From assembly GCA_003254905.1 (NCBI GenBank), contig QANU01094673.1, positions 175,447-239,446 on the forward strand: a stretch of 64,000 nucleotides of DNA. The letters are read 5' to 3'. Positions 46,362-57,418 of the stretch are shown one piece after another (position 1 is the stretch's first letter; each line of letters starts with the position of its first letter). Origin of the DNA: Nissolia schottii (taxonomy: Eukaryota > Streptophyta > Magnoliopsida > Fabales > Fabaceae). The notes beneath the pieces are model-generated. The model was not told the DNA's origin. It was given only the letters and a program-made list of their open reading frames with translations, and searched no databases. Made by a program: the position numbers and the translations under genes.

Positions 46362-49300
46362 GTGAAACACCCTAGCTAGCTAGTCCACGCTTAAGTCGCA
46401 AACCTGCCGACTAGGTTGTTATCTCTTTCGGTAGGGATAATACTTAGTCCCGCTTATGAGTTAAAAAATACAGTTAACCAGAAATATGGACCCAATTTTT
46501 GACTTTTCTTTATACGTATCCTAGTATAAAATATGAGCTTGGTTCTTGACAGAACATATATTATGAGTGGTAACGTAGCATACTTAACTGATATTAATTA
46601 GGTATATTCAACATTAATAGCAACCACAGGTTCATGCCATATATTCACAGATAGTTACACATGTAATATTATAGATGTTACGTACAATTACATAGTAGTA
46701 CACGCATATAGCCTACTAACTAAGGACTAGTGCGAGATCTCTATCGTAGCTCTGTTTTCCTTATTCCTCTGTCCATCTTCTTCAGTGCTGCTCGTCCTTG
46801 TACTGCTTGCACTGTTCTGACGTCCTCTGCATCCTTGTCGTGCTCGCCTAGAACCATAAAGGAGTGGGGGATGAGAACACTGCGTTCTTAGTGGGAAACC
46901 TTAATCGTCGTAACTCGTTTCATAATCAATTATGATTCCGCCAGCCAGGGGTCTCTAGGTGTCACAGTTACACTATGGTCCTACTAGTTATTAATATCCA
47001 TACTAAGCCCGAGCAGCTTTATCTATATTACTAGGTGACCAAGGAACCTATTTTTCATTATCTACGTCATCTGTCTGCTAGTCTAGTCCCTAACTCTTAT
47101 ACTGTCATACAATTCCACATAGCTACACTACGATATCAAAATCATCATCATTTTGTTGAAAATCATTTTACTCCCGCGGTATAAGGCACGCCTTATTAGC
47201 GGTTCCACCCTCGTCCCTTGCAGCTGCGACCACATCGCTACAACCACACTTTCAGCCCGCATCGTGGCGGCCAGGTCGTGCTAACCTGACGGGTCTCACC
47301 TGCAGGGTCTTGACCCCGTAATTCTCACCAACCACAACTGAGGTGACCATCAAAAGGATGGCGGTGGGGTCGGACCTACGACTCGACCGGGACCTTCCCC
47401 AAAAGCCGAGTCATCGGCCTTTCTAGAAGGGGTTTTCCCATCATCATCATCATCATCATCATGTGCACAACTCAGTATTTAATGCAACAGTTCATATATA
47501 ATAAACACAGTTCATCATCATCTTAAAGCAATCATATTCATTCATCATCTTAAAGCAACAATTATAACATTATAGCTCATGTCATCATCTTCATCATAGT
47601 CATTGAAAGATCATCATCTTATATCCTAACATATAACACCACATAATTATAAGCATCTAACATACACTATATCAAACAATCATCATTATATGACATTAGT
47701 ATATAACCTCCTATCATCATTAACATTTAACACATGTAATGTCGCTTAACTCGTAGATATATCAAAATTGTTCATTAATAATATTCAACGGATCCATGGA
47801 TAATTGCAAGTGGTTTGGAAAGCTTTTCGTTAAATTATGTAATCCTAAATCTTCAGTCAGGCCGCTCAGCGCAAGCCCTAGTCCGCTCGGCGCACAAGGT
47901 CGCTTAGCGCATACCTGACGAAATTCAGCTCCAAGTATTGCAATTTTCCATGTTCTGCATGCTTACTCATGCTTCATTTCAAGAGAGTTCCTCATAATAT
48001 TTCCCATCATTTTTAACACATATAGATAACATAATTTTATACTCACTATCTTCATAAAAATAAACAAATGTAAATCCACAATCAACAAAATAGGCGTCTG
48101 GTTTCTGTCAGAGATTAGCGACCATAAACCGGAGAGGTCCAAGACCTTAACCCAAGGTTTTTGGTAGCCCTAAGATCATTTTTCATGTCTAAAAACCCAG
48201 ATTCTGAACCCCACTGCACAAAATTCCAGTTTTGCCCCTCTTTTCAAAATTACCATTTCGCCCCGGTAAATGCCATGTTTTCTTTGGAATTTTTGTTCTC
48301 AAAAACCAGATGGACTTAAGACTTTCCCTTAAGGTTTTTGATAGTTGTAAACCCATATTTTCTAAAAAACAACCCAGTTTTTAAGCCCAAAACATGAAAT
48401 TTCTGTTTTGCCCTTATTTCCTAAAATCACTGTTTTCTGCCTATTTGCTGAGGAATTCATCGGGGACTCCAAAAATCATGAAACTTGACATCCTCACTCA
48501 ATTTTTCGTGTAGAACCCAAAAATGACATTAGTATTCATGATAAAAATCTCAGCATACAGTTTCTACTAAAATCGTGTCATAGCCCTAATTTCAGCTTAG
48601 GCTTTCCTAACTTCTGACAGAATCACAGACAGCACCAACAGATCCAGACAATCATCAACCACATATATATAAATCAAAGTCACATAAAAGGCATCCTAAC
48701 CACATATATATCTAACATGAAACGACATAGACAGTGGATAAGTCGGTTACCCACGTTTTTGCGTCTGACTACGGTTTCTGCTGCTTCCTTTGGCCTTTTC
48801 TCCAACGATGATGCTTCCTAGCTCTTCTTGGGCTGAGTTTCTTCCAAGCTTTCTCTAGTGATTATGAGGGCTTTTTGTGGGTTAAACTTAGGGAGTTATG
48901 GGAGAACTTTGTTTAGGTTTAGTGTAGGAAGTCTCTAGGTCTCCGGTTTAACTGAATAACGGTTGATTGCATGATCGGACAGAGTCTTGGCAAGATTTTT
49001 CATTTTTCCTCCAAATTTTCAGATTACAAGGGGTATTTATAGGTCAAGCCACGAAATTCACTTTTCCAAAATGTCCTTGGGTCAATTTACCCTTTTACCC
49101 CTACGATTATGTCATCCATGACCTAAGCAATGGTGACTCATTACTATGACTCACCATTTGACTTGTTGACTTTGCCATTTGGCCACTTCTTGGCCATGCA
49201 ATGGTCTTGTGTCTTGGCCACTTGTGTGGCCGAGAATTAAGGGTCTCCGGCAGACCAATTTTGATCAGGTTTTGTCGTTTCCGGTCTTAGTACTTCGCGT

Positions 49301-49593
49301 ACGGTTATCTGAAAAATATTCTGATCACATCCTTGTGATCTACTAATTTTTCTTGTATAAGAATCGAGTTAATCTAAGGTATTTGTGAACTTTCTTCTGT
49401 GACCTTATATTTACAGATACCTTAGATACACCGTTGCACTTAGATGACAAAAAAGATCTGTTTTAGTGTCTGCAGAGTTTTACGAAACTGAGCAGAATTT
49501 CTTCTACAGACACTTTGACCTAAAAGCTTGTGTGAGGGCTTGTTCCCTTACTTAATTTATGAAATTTTACTAAGGAAAAAAGAGGGATGTTAC
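46362..49593 (+). mobile_element. LTR-A, plus orientation, near full length (~3.2 kb)
   Basis: Begins TGAAACACCCTAGCTAGCT (an altered TGTAACACCC) and ends GGGATGTTACG (altered GGGTGTTACA). About 3.2 kb fits the long LTRs of Tekay/Del-type chromoviruses, and a chromovirus-like reverse-transcriptase scrap lies beside another LTR-A piece at 28797. It holds a (CAT)n run at 47439-47461 and a CGCTCAGCG palindrome at 47863. No internal coding region adjoins, so it looks like a solo LTR. Target duplications are not clear. Confidence 0.6.
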
Positions 49594-50056
49594 GAGAGGT
49601 CCCAGGGAAGCAATAAGACTACAATTCAGAACTACACGTCACGACTTTTTGGCATTTTGTGTGCTGTATTAGCTTAATGGATTAGTTATGCCATTAGCTC
49701 TTAAGAGCAGTAATTGTAATATGTAATTATAAACAAATGTGTAACTGTTTCTGAACCTGTATGTATATTATGTTATCTATGAGTTTGTTATGATCACTTA
49801 GCTGTTATGTTATTAAACGTTTAAGTCTTGTAGACTCTATAGCTTGCTTATATATGTATGCCTTCTCAAACAAGCATGACTCATATTTTATGACTTAATA
49901 AAGAAAGGAAAGAGTTTTAAAATTGGTCCATATTTTCAGTAAGAAAATATTTTCAAAGATAAATATGGGGTTAGAAGTATCCACACCGAAGCAATTAACA
50001 ACCCCGTGAGCCTTGTTTACAACTATAGCGTAAGCAGCTAGCAGGAGTGTTACATA
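49594..50056 (-). mobile_element. LTR-A terminal fragment, minus orientation
   Basis: On the minus strand it begins TGTAACACTCCTGCTAGCTG at 50056, the LTR-A start with a few changes, and matches the 28675-28796 piece further in (near 49910). It has cut a plant-mobile-domain pseudogene at its start. Confidence 0.6.
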
Positions 50057-51022
50057 GAGGTTGGCCAATAAAAGCTTCGCTAGACATATTATCCTCCCTT
50101 CGTACAACATAATTGCCAGAAGTGACGTGTCGCTTCCCTTCCCCAACATCTTCAGGCTTTTAGAGCAAAAAGCACAGCTCTAAAGCCAGTAATGATGGAA
50201 AGCAACATGTTCCATGTCGCTAACAGGGTCCTCCTCGCGACCCATGTTATTTGTAACAATGACACTGTAAATGGAGGAGGAGTAGTCGGCCTCATAATCT
50301 GGTCATGGCACTTCCATATCAGGATGGGTGATTTCTCCAAGGGGAGAGAGTCTTGTAATGGTGGCGACCTTGAAGAGAGTAGGGGAAATTATTTCATAGG
50401 CGGTATGGAATGTGTTCGTGGTGATGTTCCAAAATTGGAGGGTTGCTCTAATCATGGAGACATCAAGCTTTATGTCCTCACGAAAAATTTGAAGACAATC
50501 ATAAATCCCCATTTCCCTCCAAAAATTCCCCTTTTTTCCTCCTCCATTCTATTGAACTAAGACTGAAACTTGTATTCTTTCTCCTCATTCTTCGGGATAG
50601 CATGAATAACCCTGGGTTCGTGGAAGAAAGCCGCGGGAATGACATGGCTATAAATGAAGGGGCGTTGTTCAGTATGGGTAGGAAAATAAGAATCTATGGA
50701 GGAGTCTTTGGTGGCATCAGAAATGGTGGAAAAGGGTCCTAAGAAGCTATGAATAGTGTTGGAGAAAGAGAAAGGGATCAATACCTGGTTGGCTTTTATT
50801 TGATGTGTGGTAGGGCTCACGAAGGAGGCCAGGGGAACCCCATTGACGGACCAGAGGGGCAGGAACTGAGATCAACAGAGTAGCCACTCGCCTAGAATCC
50901 TTCTGAGGGGCCTTGCCCTTGGAAGAGAATGTTTTGGTAGTCTTGGACGCCTTGGAAGTAATTATGAAGGTTTGGAATAAAAAGATTGAGGACGGAGAAA
51001 GGTAATTTGCTCTGGAATTCAC
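50057..51022 (-). pseudogene. Decayed plant-mobile-domain (PMD) transposon protein
   Basis: On the minus strand the blocks FWNITTNTFHTAYEIISPTL, ITRLSPLGEITHPDMEV, DMEHVAFHHYWL and LYEGRIICLAKLLLANLY follow one another across stops; they match the plant mobile domain (PF10536-type) pattern of F-x-P-T-x-T-F, G-x-x-P-x-G and W-L-x-x-F-x-F-C-S-x-x-L. The upstream part (51022-50557) has a Lys/Ser-rich segment and no known domain. The reading is cut by LTR-A at 50056. It lies antisense to the LTR at 51419, as an additional ORF of a Tat-type element would. Confidence 0.7.
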
Positions 51023-51395
51023 AGAAAGCTTGGAGGTTATGGAGAGTCAAGAGGATGAAGATAGTAAAACAATAAAAAAGAAAATGAGAATTGAGGGGGG
51101 TATTTATACTAAATGGTGGCTGTGGGGAAAAGGAAAGATGAAATGTTGGGTAAATTTATTTTTACCCCTTTTCACCCTTATTTTTAATTTTTAAAGAAAT
51201 GATTACACGAGAGAAAGTGAAAATGATATGGTGGCAGAAGTACAAGGGTTTGTATCGAAAACCGCTTATAAATGATTGATGTGACGTTTAAACAGGCCCC
51301 AAAAAATGTGAGAGGAAAAGTACATTACATAAATACCCTCCAAGTTAAAATGCTAAAATTCAAAGTTCCCACCTTTTCCTTGTACGAAAAATCCA

Positions 51396-52495
51396 CAGGT
51401 GAGAACTTGTGGGGCATCTGTTAGGGTCGCCAAAATTTGCGACGCGATTAGAAGGCTTGATAGGAAATAAAGATAGGCGAGTTTAGACAATGACATAACG
51501 AGTAATCGTCAGAAAGAATGTTGGCGACATGAATACCGATTTAACAATTTAGTCACAATAGGGAGAATCGAAGTTGATGATAAACGATAGGCGACAGAAA
51601 TCAACTTTGGGAATGGTCGATCATACATTGAGTAAGGTCACTAGTCAAGTGGAGTAAACACATCGACAATAATGATGTGTCGCGACCAATGGAGTAGAAG
51701 AAGTGAATCAAATCAAGACTGCTGCAAATGTGAAAAGTCACCCAAATGATGGTCATAATAGAGTAATAAGAGTCCTCTACGAAGCTAGGATTGCAACATG
51801 GCTTAAACGTTAGCAAGAAAAGTATAATACAATTCAAATGAGTATTTTGGAGGGAATGGTTACCAACGGACACCTCTTGTGACAAGGGTAACTTCCCATA
51901 TGACGTGGCGCATGAAGGGCAACAACTACCCATCTTCAGGACTTGACGCGCGCATGAAGGACATGTAATGATAACCACTGCACGTATGTGTCGTGCATAG
52001 TGGTTTAACTGGCCTGGATTTTTCGGACCACGACCGACCAAGTGGTAACCGTCGCTAGAGCAGGGGAATGATAGTTATAGGCCCTGAAATTCTATAAATA
52101 GAGGGACCTGGGAACAAATTGGGGGTGATTCATTGATTACCAAATACTCACAAGTCCCTTGACGACAAAAAGCGATATGCGAAAACCCAATGTATGCGAC
52201 CTCTCTTTACTTTTCTGCATTTTACTTCCTGTTTCAATAGGAGTTTAATCTTAGTTCTTTACTTCTTTTCCTCTTTTACTTTTATGCTTAATTCCCTGTT
52301 GTCACAAGGAAATTGTATTCTAGAATCACTCTTTGGTGATCATAAATAAAGTATTTCAATTTCACTTCTCCACTTCTTGCATTTTAAATTCACGCCCTTG
52401 TCTTTACTGAGAACTTATAATCGTTTGTTCTGCTTTTAAACAATCTTTTGCATTTGCGCCAAGTAATTCTCTATGGAATTATTTTGTGTAAAACA
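51396..52495 (+). mobile_element. LTR-D, Tat/Ogre-type LTR with polypurine tract
   Basis: A purine-rich tract (ACTTGTGGGGCATC, 51405-51418) stands just before TGTTAGGGTCGCC at 51419. A TATA box (TATAAATA) lies at 52093-52100, and AAAACA at about 52491-52495 is a likely end. Size about 1.1 kb. The tract suggests a 3' LTR. The reverse ORF 51601-52041 inside it has no family features. Confidence 0.55.
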
Positions 52496-52722
52496 TTTGG
52501 TTTTATAAATTATTATTTGACGATGTTAGCCGACAAGCCTCTACCACATCAAGTTAAAAGTTGGCCCGTTTGACTAGCATAATAATAACAATGAAAATAA
52601 ATAAAAATTAAATAATAAAACTAAGTTAAATAACAAAAATAATAATGGTACAAATAAAAAATTATAAATAAATAACTATAATTATAATAATAATAATAAT
52701 AACATAGTAAAATTTGGTTGAT

Positions 52723-52820
52723 GTGTTGCGGTGATGGGTAGTAGGTGGTGGCAGTGGTATTGTGATTGTTGGTGATGGGTGGTGGGTGGTGATGATGGTG
52801 TTGGTGGGTGGTTGTGGTAG
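52723..52820. repeat. GGTGGTG-rich low-complexity tract
   Basis: About 100 bp made mostly of GGTG, GGTGGT and GATG words on the plus strand, preceded by (TAA)n at about 52680-52705. Many GG runs are close together. It ends at the target site of the transposon at 52830. Confidence 0.75.
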
Positions 52821-52829
52821 TGACGGCAT

Positions 52830-53386
52830 GTTGTTAAACTCTCGAGTTAACTCTTAAACTCTTACGAGTTTACGATTTTACTATACAAAAACGAGTTAAC
52901 ACTTATGTAAACTCTTTTTTGGTAAACTCGTACGAGTTTAAGTAAACTCTCGATTCTACTAGCGAGTTCACATGTTAAAATCTACCTACGAGTTTACGAG
53001 TTTACCTCAAAATGTACAAATTTTGTAACTTTGTTAGATACTTACCTAACTTTGTTTATATTAGATAATGTATATTGAGTTTATTTTGTTAATTTCATAT
53101 ATTTATCATAATTGAGCTATGTTTTATTGAACTATAAAATAATACATATACTGAATAAAGCCACTAAGTGTCATGCATTAAGGTGTATTTTATGATATGT
53201 CTTTCATTAATTTAATTTAAAGTTAACATTATTCAATTTCAATTATAAATACATTATTTAATTAAATTTAGTTCCTAATTATATTGCTTATAACATATTT
53301 TTTTACATATGTAAACTCATACGAGTTTACGAGTCGAGTTTGCTGAGACTCCACGAGTTTACTTAAACTCTCAAGTTTGACAACCT
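52830..53386. mobile_element. Inverted-repeat transposon with GAGTTTA arrays, copy 2, 9-bp target duplication
   Basis: Flanked by exact TGACGGCAT copies (52821-52829 and 53387-53395). Ends are GTTGTTAAACTCTCGAG and, on the other strand, AGGTTGTCAAACTTGAG. The heptamer TAAACTC/GAGTTTA occurs about nine times in the first ~170 bp and four times in the last ~90 bp, in both orientations. No transposase. The 9-bp duplication points to Mutator-like elements. Confidence 0.8.
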
Positions 53387-53395
53387 TGACGGCAT

Positions 53396-53870
53396 CAATG
53401 GTAGAAAAGGATCATAGAGGGATTAGGGTGTTTGTAATATTGGTGAGGTTGGAGGTAGTTTTGTCCATATAAAAGTTCAATGATTACCTAAGAGGTGGTA
53501 ACTCATGTAGACATTTCTCATAAAAACAATTCGCATTACAACTTTAAAGGTAATATGAATTACTTAGGTAATACAGATAATCGAAAATCTTGTCTAACGC
53601 AAACTGGTTTAATGTGGATTGTCAATTAATCTAAAAGTCAGGCAACTAGTAACCCAAATTAATTACCTTGTACTAAACGTCATCTTATATTTGATTTTTT
53701 TTTTTAGTTATTAAGATTTTGTTAATAAAATAATGAAAACAAACTAAAAAATAGAATTTTTTAAATTCTTATTATTTTTTAGTCAATTTAAAAATAAAAT
53801 AAAAAACTAATTATAAAAATCAAAACAAAAAATCCAAACAAATTCTTAATAAAAAATCTAGGACTCTTGT
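53396..53870. other. AT-rich, no gene recognised
   Basis: No ORF of interest; A/T-rich tracts near 53690-53860. Confidence 0.4.
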
Positions 53871-53879
53871 CACACAAAG

Positions 53880-54240
53880 AAGCTCTCCACGCTGTTTCCC
53901 AGCATGCAGCACCTTTGTATAATTCCTATCCTAGTGCGTAGTTGCTAGTTGGCATTTCCATCTTCTTCCCACACATCACAACACAACACAAGAAAAACCA
54001 CTTTCTTTTTCTGTATCTCTGCACTTCCACTTCGACCCCACGCGCCGCTTCCTGACACGTACGCACTCCCTCTCGTTTCGTGAGTTGCGACACTCACCAC
54101 CCTCTCCACTCTGTGCTGTGCCCAATTTGGAGCCACCAATGCCTCCAAAACGTCTCTTCCCACCCTCCAAATTTTGGAAACAGTCGTATAAATGCAACAG
54201 ATTGCAAATCCGAAGTCCATATTTTATAAAGTCCTCTAAA
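53880..54240. other. GC-richer island, possible orphan gene 5' end
   Basis: This stretch is clearly richer in C than both flanks, with CACACATCACAACACAACAC and CTCCACTCTG-type leader-like sequence. A plus-strand frame opens at ATG 54140 (MPPKRLFPPSKFWKQSYKCN) for 36 codons to a TAA. Minus ORFs also overlap (53945-54333). It resembles a promoter and first exon without the rest of a gene, but no homology is recognised. Confidence 0.3.
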
Positions 54241-54334
54241 TTTTTTTAACATTGAGAATTTTCCAATCATTTTCTTAGGATATGTTCGAATATAAGTATT
54301 AAGTAATGAAGCGGAATGTATTGGAATAAACAAA

Positions 54335-54551
54335 AGGTGATTGTTTAGCTACCCATGGGGCAAATATCTCAGCATTTAATTTATCTATTTTTTATAATTT
54401 ATTATATTAAATCATATAATCCATTAATATGTCATATTAGATCATGAAATAATAATAATAATTAATGAATTTAATTATAAAAATTATAATAAAATGAATA
54501 AATTAAGTACCATGAGATATTTATCCCATGAGTTGGCTAAGAAATCACAAT
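54335..54551. mobile_element. MITE, family M1, copy 1
   Basis: Inverted ends AGGTGATTGTTTAGCTACCC and, on the other strand, TTGTGATTTCTTAGCCAACTC, followed by matching GATATTTATC-type blocks. AT-rich, about 217 bp, non-coding. Confidence 0.7.
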
Positions 54552-54690
54552 AAAATAAAACTTTATATTTGCCATCATTTCATTCAATTCCATATTCAAA
54601 CAATGGAATGAAATATTATTCCACTATTACTAAAATATCTAAACAATGAAGTAAAATAATTATTCCACTTCTCTTAGACTCAATTCATTT

Positions 54691-54954
54691 AGGTGGTTTT
54701 TTAACTACCTTATGAGGTAAATACCATGTGATATCTAATTTATTCATTTTTAATAATTTTTACAACTAAATTCATCAAATTTTGTTATTATATTATGTTT
54801 TATATGATTATAATAAATTTTTTATTAGTCAAATCATTGAAAGATCCAACTTATAAGAAGTTTAGAGATTTTTGTATTATTTGAGCTTATGATGCATCAC
54901 TCTACAAAAATAGTCAAGTAATTTACCCTATAGGATAACTAAGAAATCACCTTA
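54691..54954. mobile_element. MITE, family M1, copy 2
   Basis: Inverted ends AGGTGGTTTTTTAACTACC and, on the other strand, AAGGTGATTTCTTAGTTATCC. The interior shares ATTAGTCAAATCATTGAAA and TTTGAGCTTATGAT with copy 3. About 264 bp. Confidence 0.7.
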
Positions 54955-55319
54955 TTTTATAAGGTAGGAGGTTCGTCAGACATTCATGGCTCCTTGAGTT
55001 TTTCGCAATTCAGCATCAATCACTAGACTATAGGATCATTATAACAAGGAAAAGAAAACTATTCAATCTTATTGAGATGGATACAAAAATAGGTAATCAT
55101 TTATTTTAACCATTTTTTACTATTAAAATTAAATAGGATTTCATCACAAAACCCCAAATTAGGAAGGAAAAAGAATGAGGTTTTCAGTGAAATAGACCGG
55201 AGTCTATTCCTTTACAAACCATTCCACTTTATTGCTAAATTATTAATATAAACAATGGTGGAAGATAAACATTTCCTTGATTTTCATTCGCTCTGGCCTA
55301 AACCACCAATTTAAACATT

Positions 55320-56029
55320 GTGATTTTTCACATGTCTTATGGAGGAAATACCTCTCCTACTAAATTTCTCTATTTTTGACATTTTTTATAATTAATTTCA
55401 ACGAAATTTGTCACCATTTAATGTTTATATGATCTTGACAGTTTTTCATTAGTCAAATTATTGAAAAAATCAACTTGTAAGAGGTCTAGAGAATTACGAA
55501 CCATTTGAGCTTACGATACACTTTTTACAAATATTGGGTTAATACTATATTTGGTCCCTCGACTTTACACCCTTGTCCTAGTTAGTCCTTCAACTTAACA
55601 AAATGACAGGTTAGTCATTAGACTTTGTAAACGTTAGACTTGTTGCCCTAAATAGCTCCTGAACATTCATAATATTACCCGAGTAGTCCCTAAGTAATCT
55701 AACTACTTCTTCTTAAAACATGGGGATGGTTGACGGAGGGACTAACAAGTTTAACATTTGCAAAGTCCAAGGATTAACTTATCACTTTTTTGAGTTGAGC
55801 GACCACTAAGGGCACATGTGTAAAGTCCAAAGACCAAATAGGGTGTTAACACACAAATTTTTTTTTGAAAAGTATTAAATTATCATATTAGATCATATGA
55901 AATAACAATGTGCCATATTAGAACATAAAATGATGAAAAAATTCAATGAATTTAGTTTTACAAATTACCAAAAATAAAAAAAATTAGCAGGAGAAGATAT
56001 ATTTACTCCCTGAAACATGTGAGAAACAC
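55320..56029. mobile_element. MITE, family M1, copy 3, split by a nested element
   Basis: Inverted ends GTGATTTTTCACATGTCTTA and, on the other strand, GTGTTTCTCACATGTTTCAG. The left half is collinear with copy 2. The element is interrupted at 55536-55852 by a foldback transposon. Confidence 0.7.
55536..55852. mobile_element. Foldback (MULE-like) element nested in a MITE
   Basis: Ends GGGTTAATACTATATTTGG and, on the other strand, GTGTTAACACCCTATTTGG begin inverted repeats of over 100 bp rich in GTCCCT words. Flanks ACAAATATT (55527-55535) and ACAAATTTT (55853-55861) are a 9-bp target duplication with one mismatch. 317 bp, non-coding. Confidence 0.75.
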
Positions 56030-56998
56030 GAACAAACATACTAGTAATTTATGAGAATATATTTAGTGGATAGAGTTATTTTGACAAGGGATGCAATACT
56101 TGATATATGCTTTGAAACAAAACATAATAAAGTAGGGGTGTTAAAATTAAGATCCTATGTAAGATTAGAAGAACACAATAAAAACATAAAATGTGAAATG
56201 ATAATATAATTTAAATTGTAGAATCGTTTGATCCAACTGATAATAGTAGAATCAACTGAGCTCTTCAAAATTGTAAGATGATAAAGTTTTAATATTTCTA
56301 TCCAGATCTTATTAAACCTTATAAAGAGAAATTTTTACATGTTCTATAAAGACCACTCTTCCTTTTTTTTTTTTTTTCTTTCCCTTGTGGGAAGTTATAA
56401 AGAGCTTTCTTTCTATATGCATGTGTTCTAACTCCTAGAACACCTACAATAATTTCGGATAATAAAACCTTAAATGTAGCTGTTGAAAAAAATGAGCCAC
56501 ATAAATTACTGGGTACTGACAAAGCGTGTCAAAGTTAAAAGTTCATAAATAATCAAATAAAATATAGGTAAAAAAAATAACATTGTTTTTGCATGCTCGG
56601 GTGTTATTTAAACTTATAAAATGTAAGATTGCTATTTTAACTTATATTATATCTATTATTTAATTAAATTTCTATAAACTTATTAAAATTTAATATAATA
56701 ATAACATAATATTCTACATCAATGCAAACAGTATTTTCCAATTGCATGACGTACGCGTGAGTGGCTTCAAGTCATGCCAATAAAATCAACTTCAGCAAAA
56801 GGAAAAAAACATGCATATAATATTATTTATACATTAATTTTACAGTAGATATTAAGTTTCTTCTTTTACACTAATCATGAGATTCATACTCATATCATAT
56901 GAAGTGAGTATAAGTTTTATAATATATGCAAGAAAAAAAAGTCGATATCTACATTAAAATTAATATATAAATAATATTTCTGATTTTTAATATTTCTG

Positions 56999-57038
<40 letters not shown>

Positions 57039-57418
57039 ATTTCTCACCATTGCCCCTCACTTACACGCTCACTCACTCCTCTCTTACTCCCTGCTGAGAA
57101 GAAAGAGCCTTGAGAAACAGAATCAAATCGTTTCCTTAACCTTCACGCCTCAATTACACCATACACCTCTCCCCCACATCAAATACCCTCTCTCTCTTCC
57201 CTCTCTTCCCTGCTTCGTGCATTTATAAGGCTCACCCTTCGAACCACACCCTGAAGCCCTTCCTTTGACAATCCTTCCCCACCCCAGGCACGCTACCCCA
57301 TTCTCAGCCTCTTTAAATTCCCCACCACACACCACACACTATAAAGTCAAGAAAACAGAGTTTAGTTACTAGTTAACTTTCGGAGTCTTGAGGAACTTAT
57401 TACATACCTACACACGAT
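56030..57418 (+). promoter_or_regulatory. YUCCA upstream region
   Basis: Mostly AT-rich. A (TA)n microsatellite lies at 57003-57036. From 57040 to 57418 the sequence is C/T-rich and leader-like. A TATA-like TTTATAAG (57222-57229) and CTATAAAG (57339) are candidate core elements. The reverse ORFs here are not genes. Confidence 0.4.
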
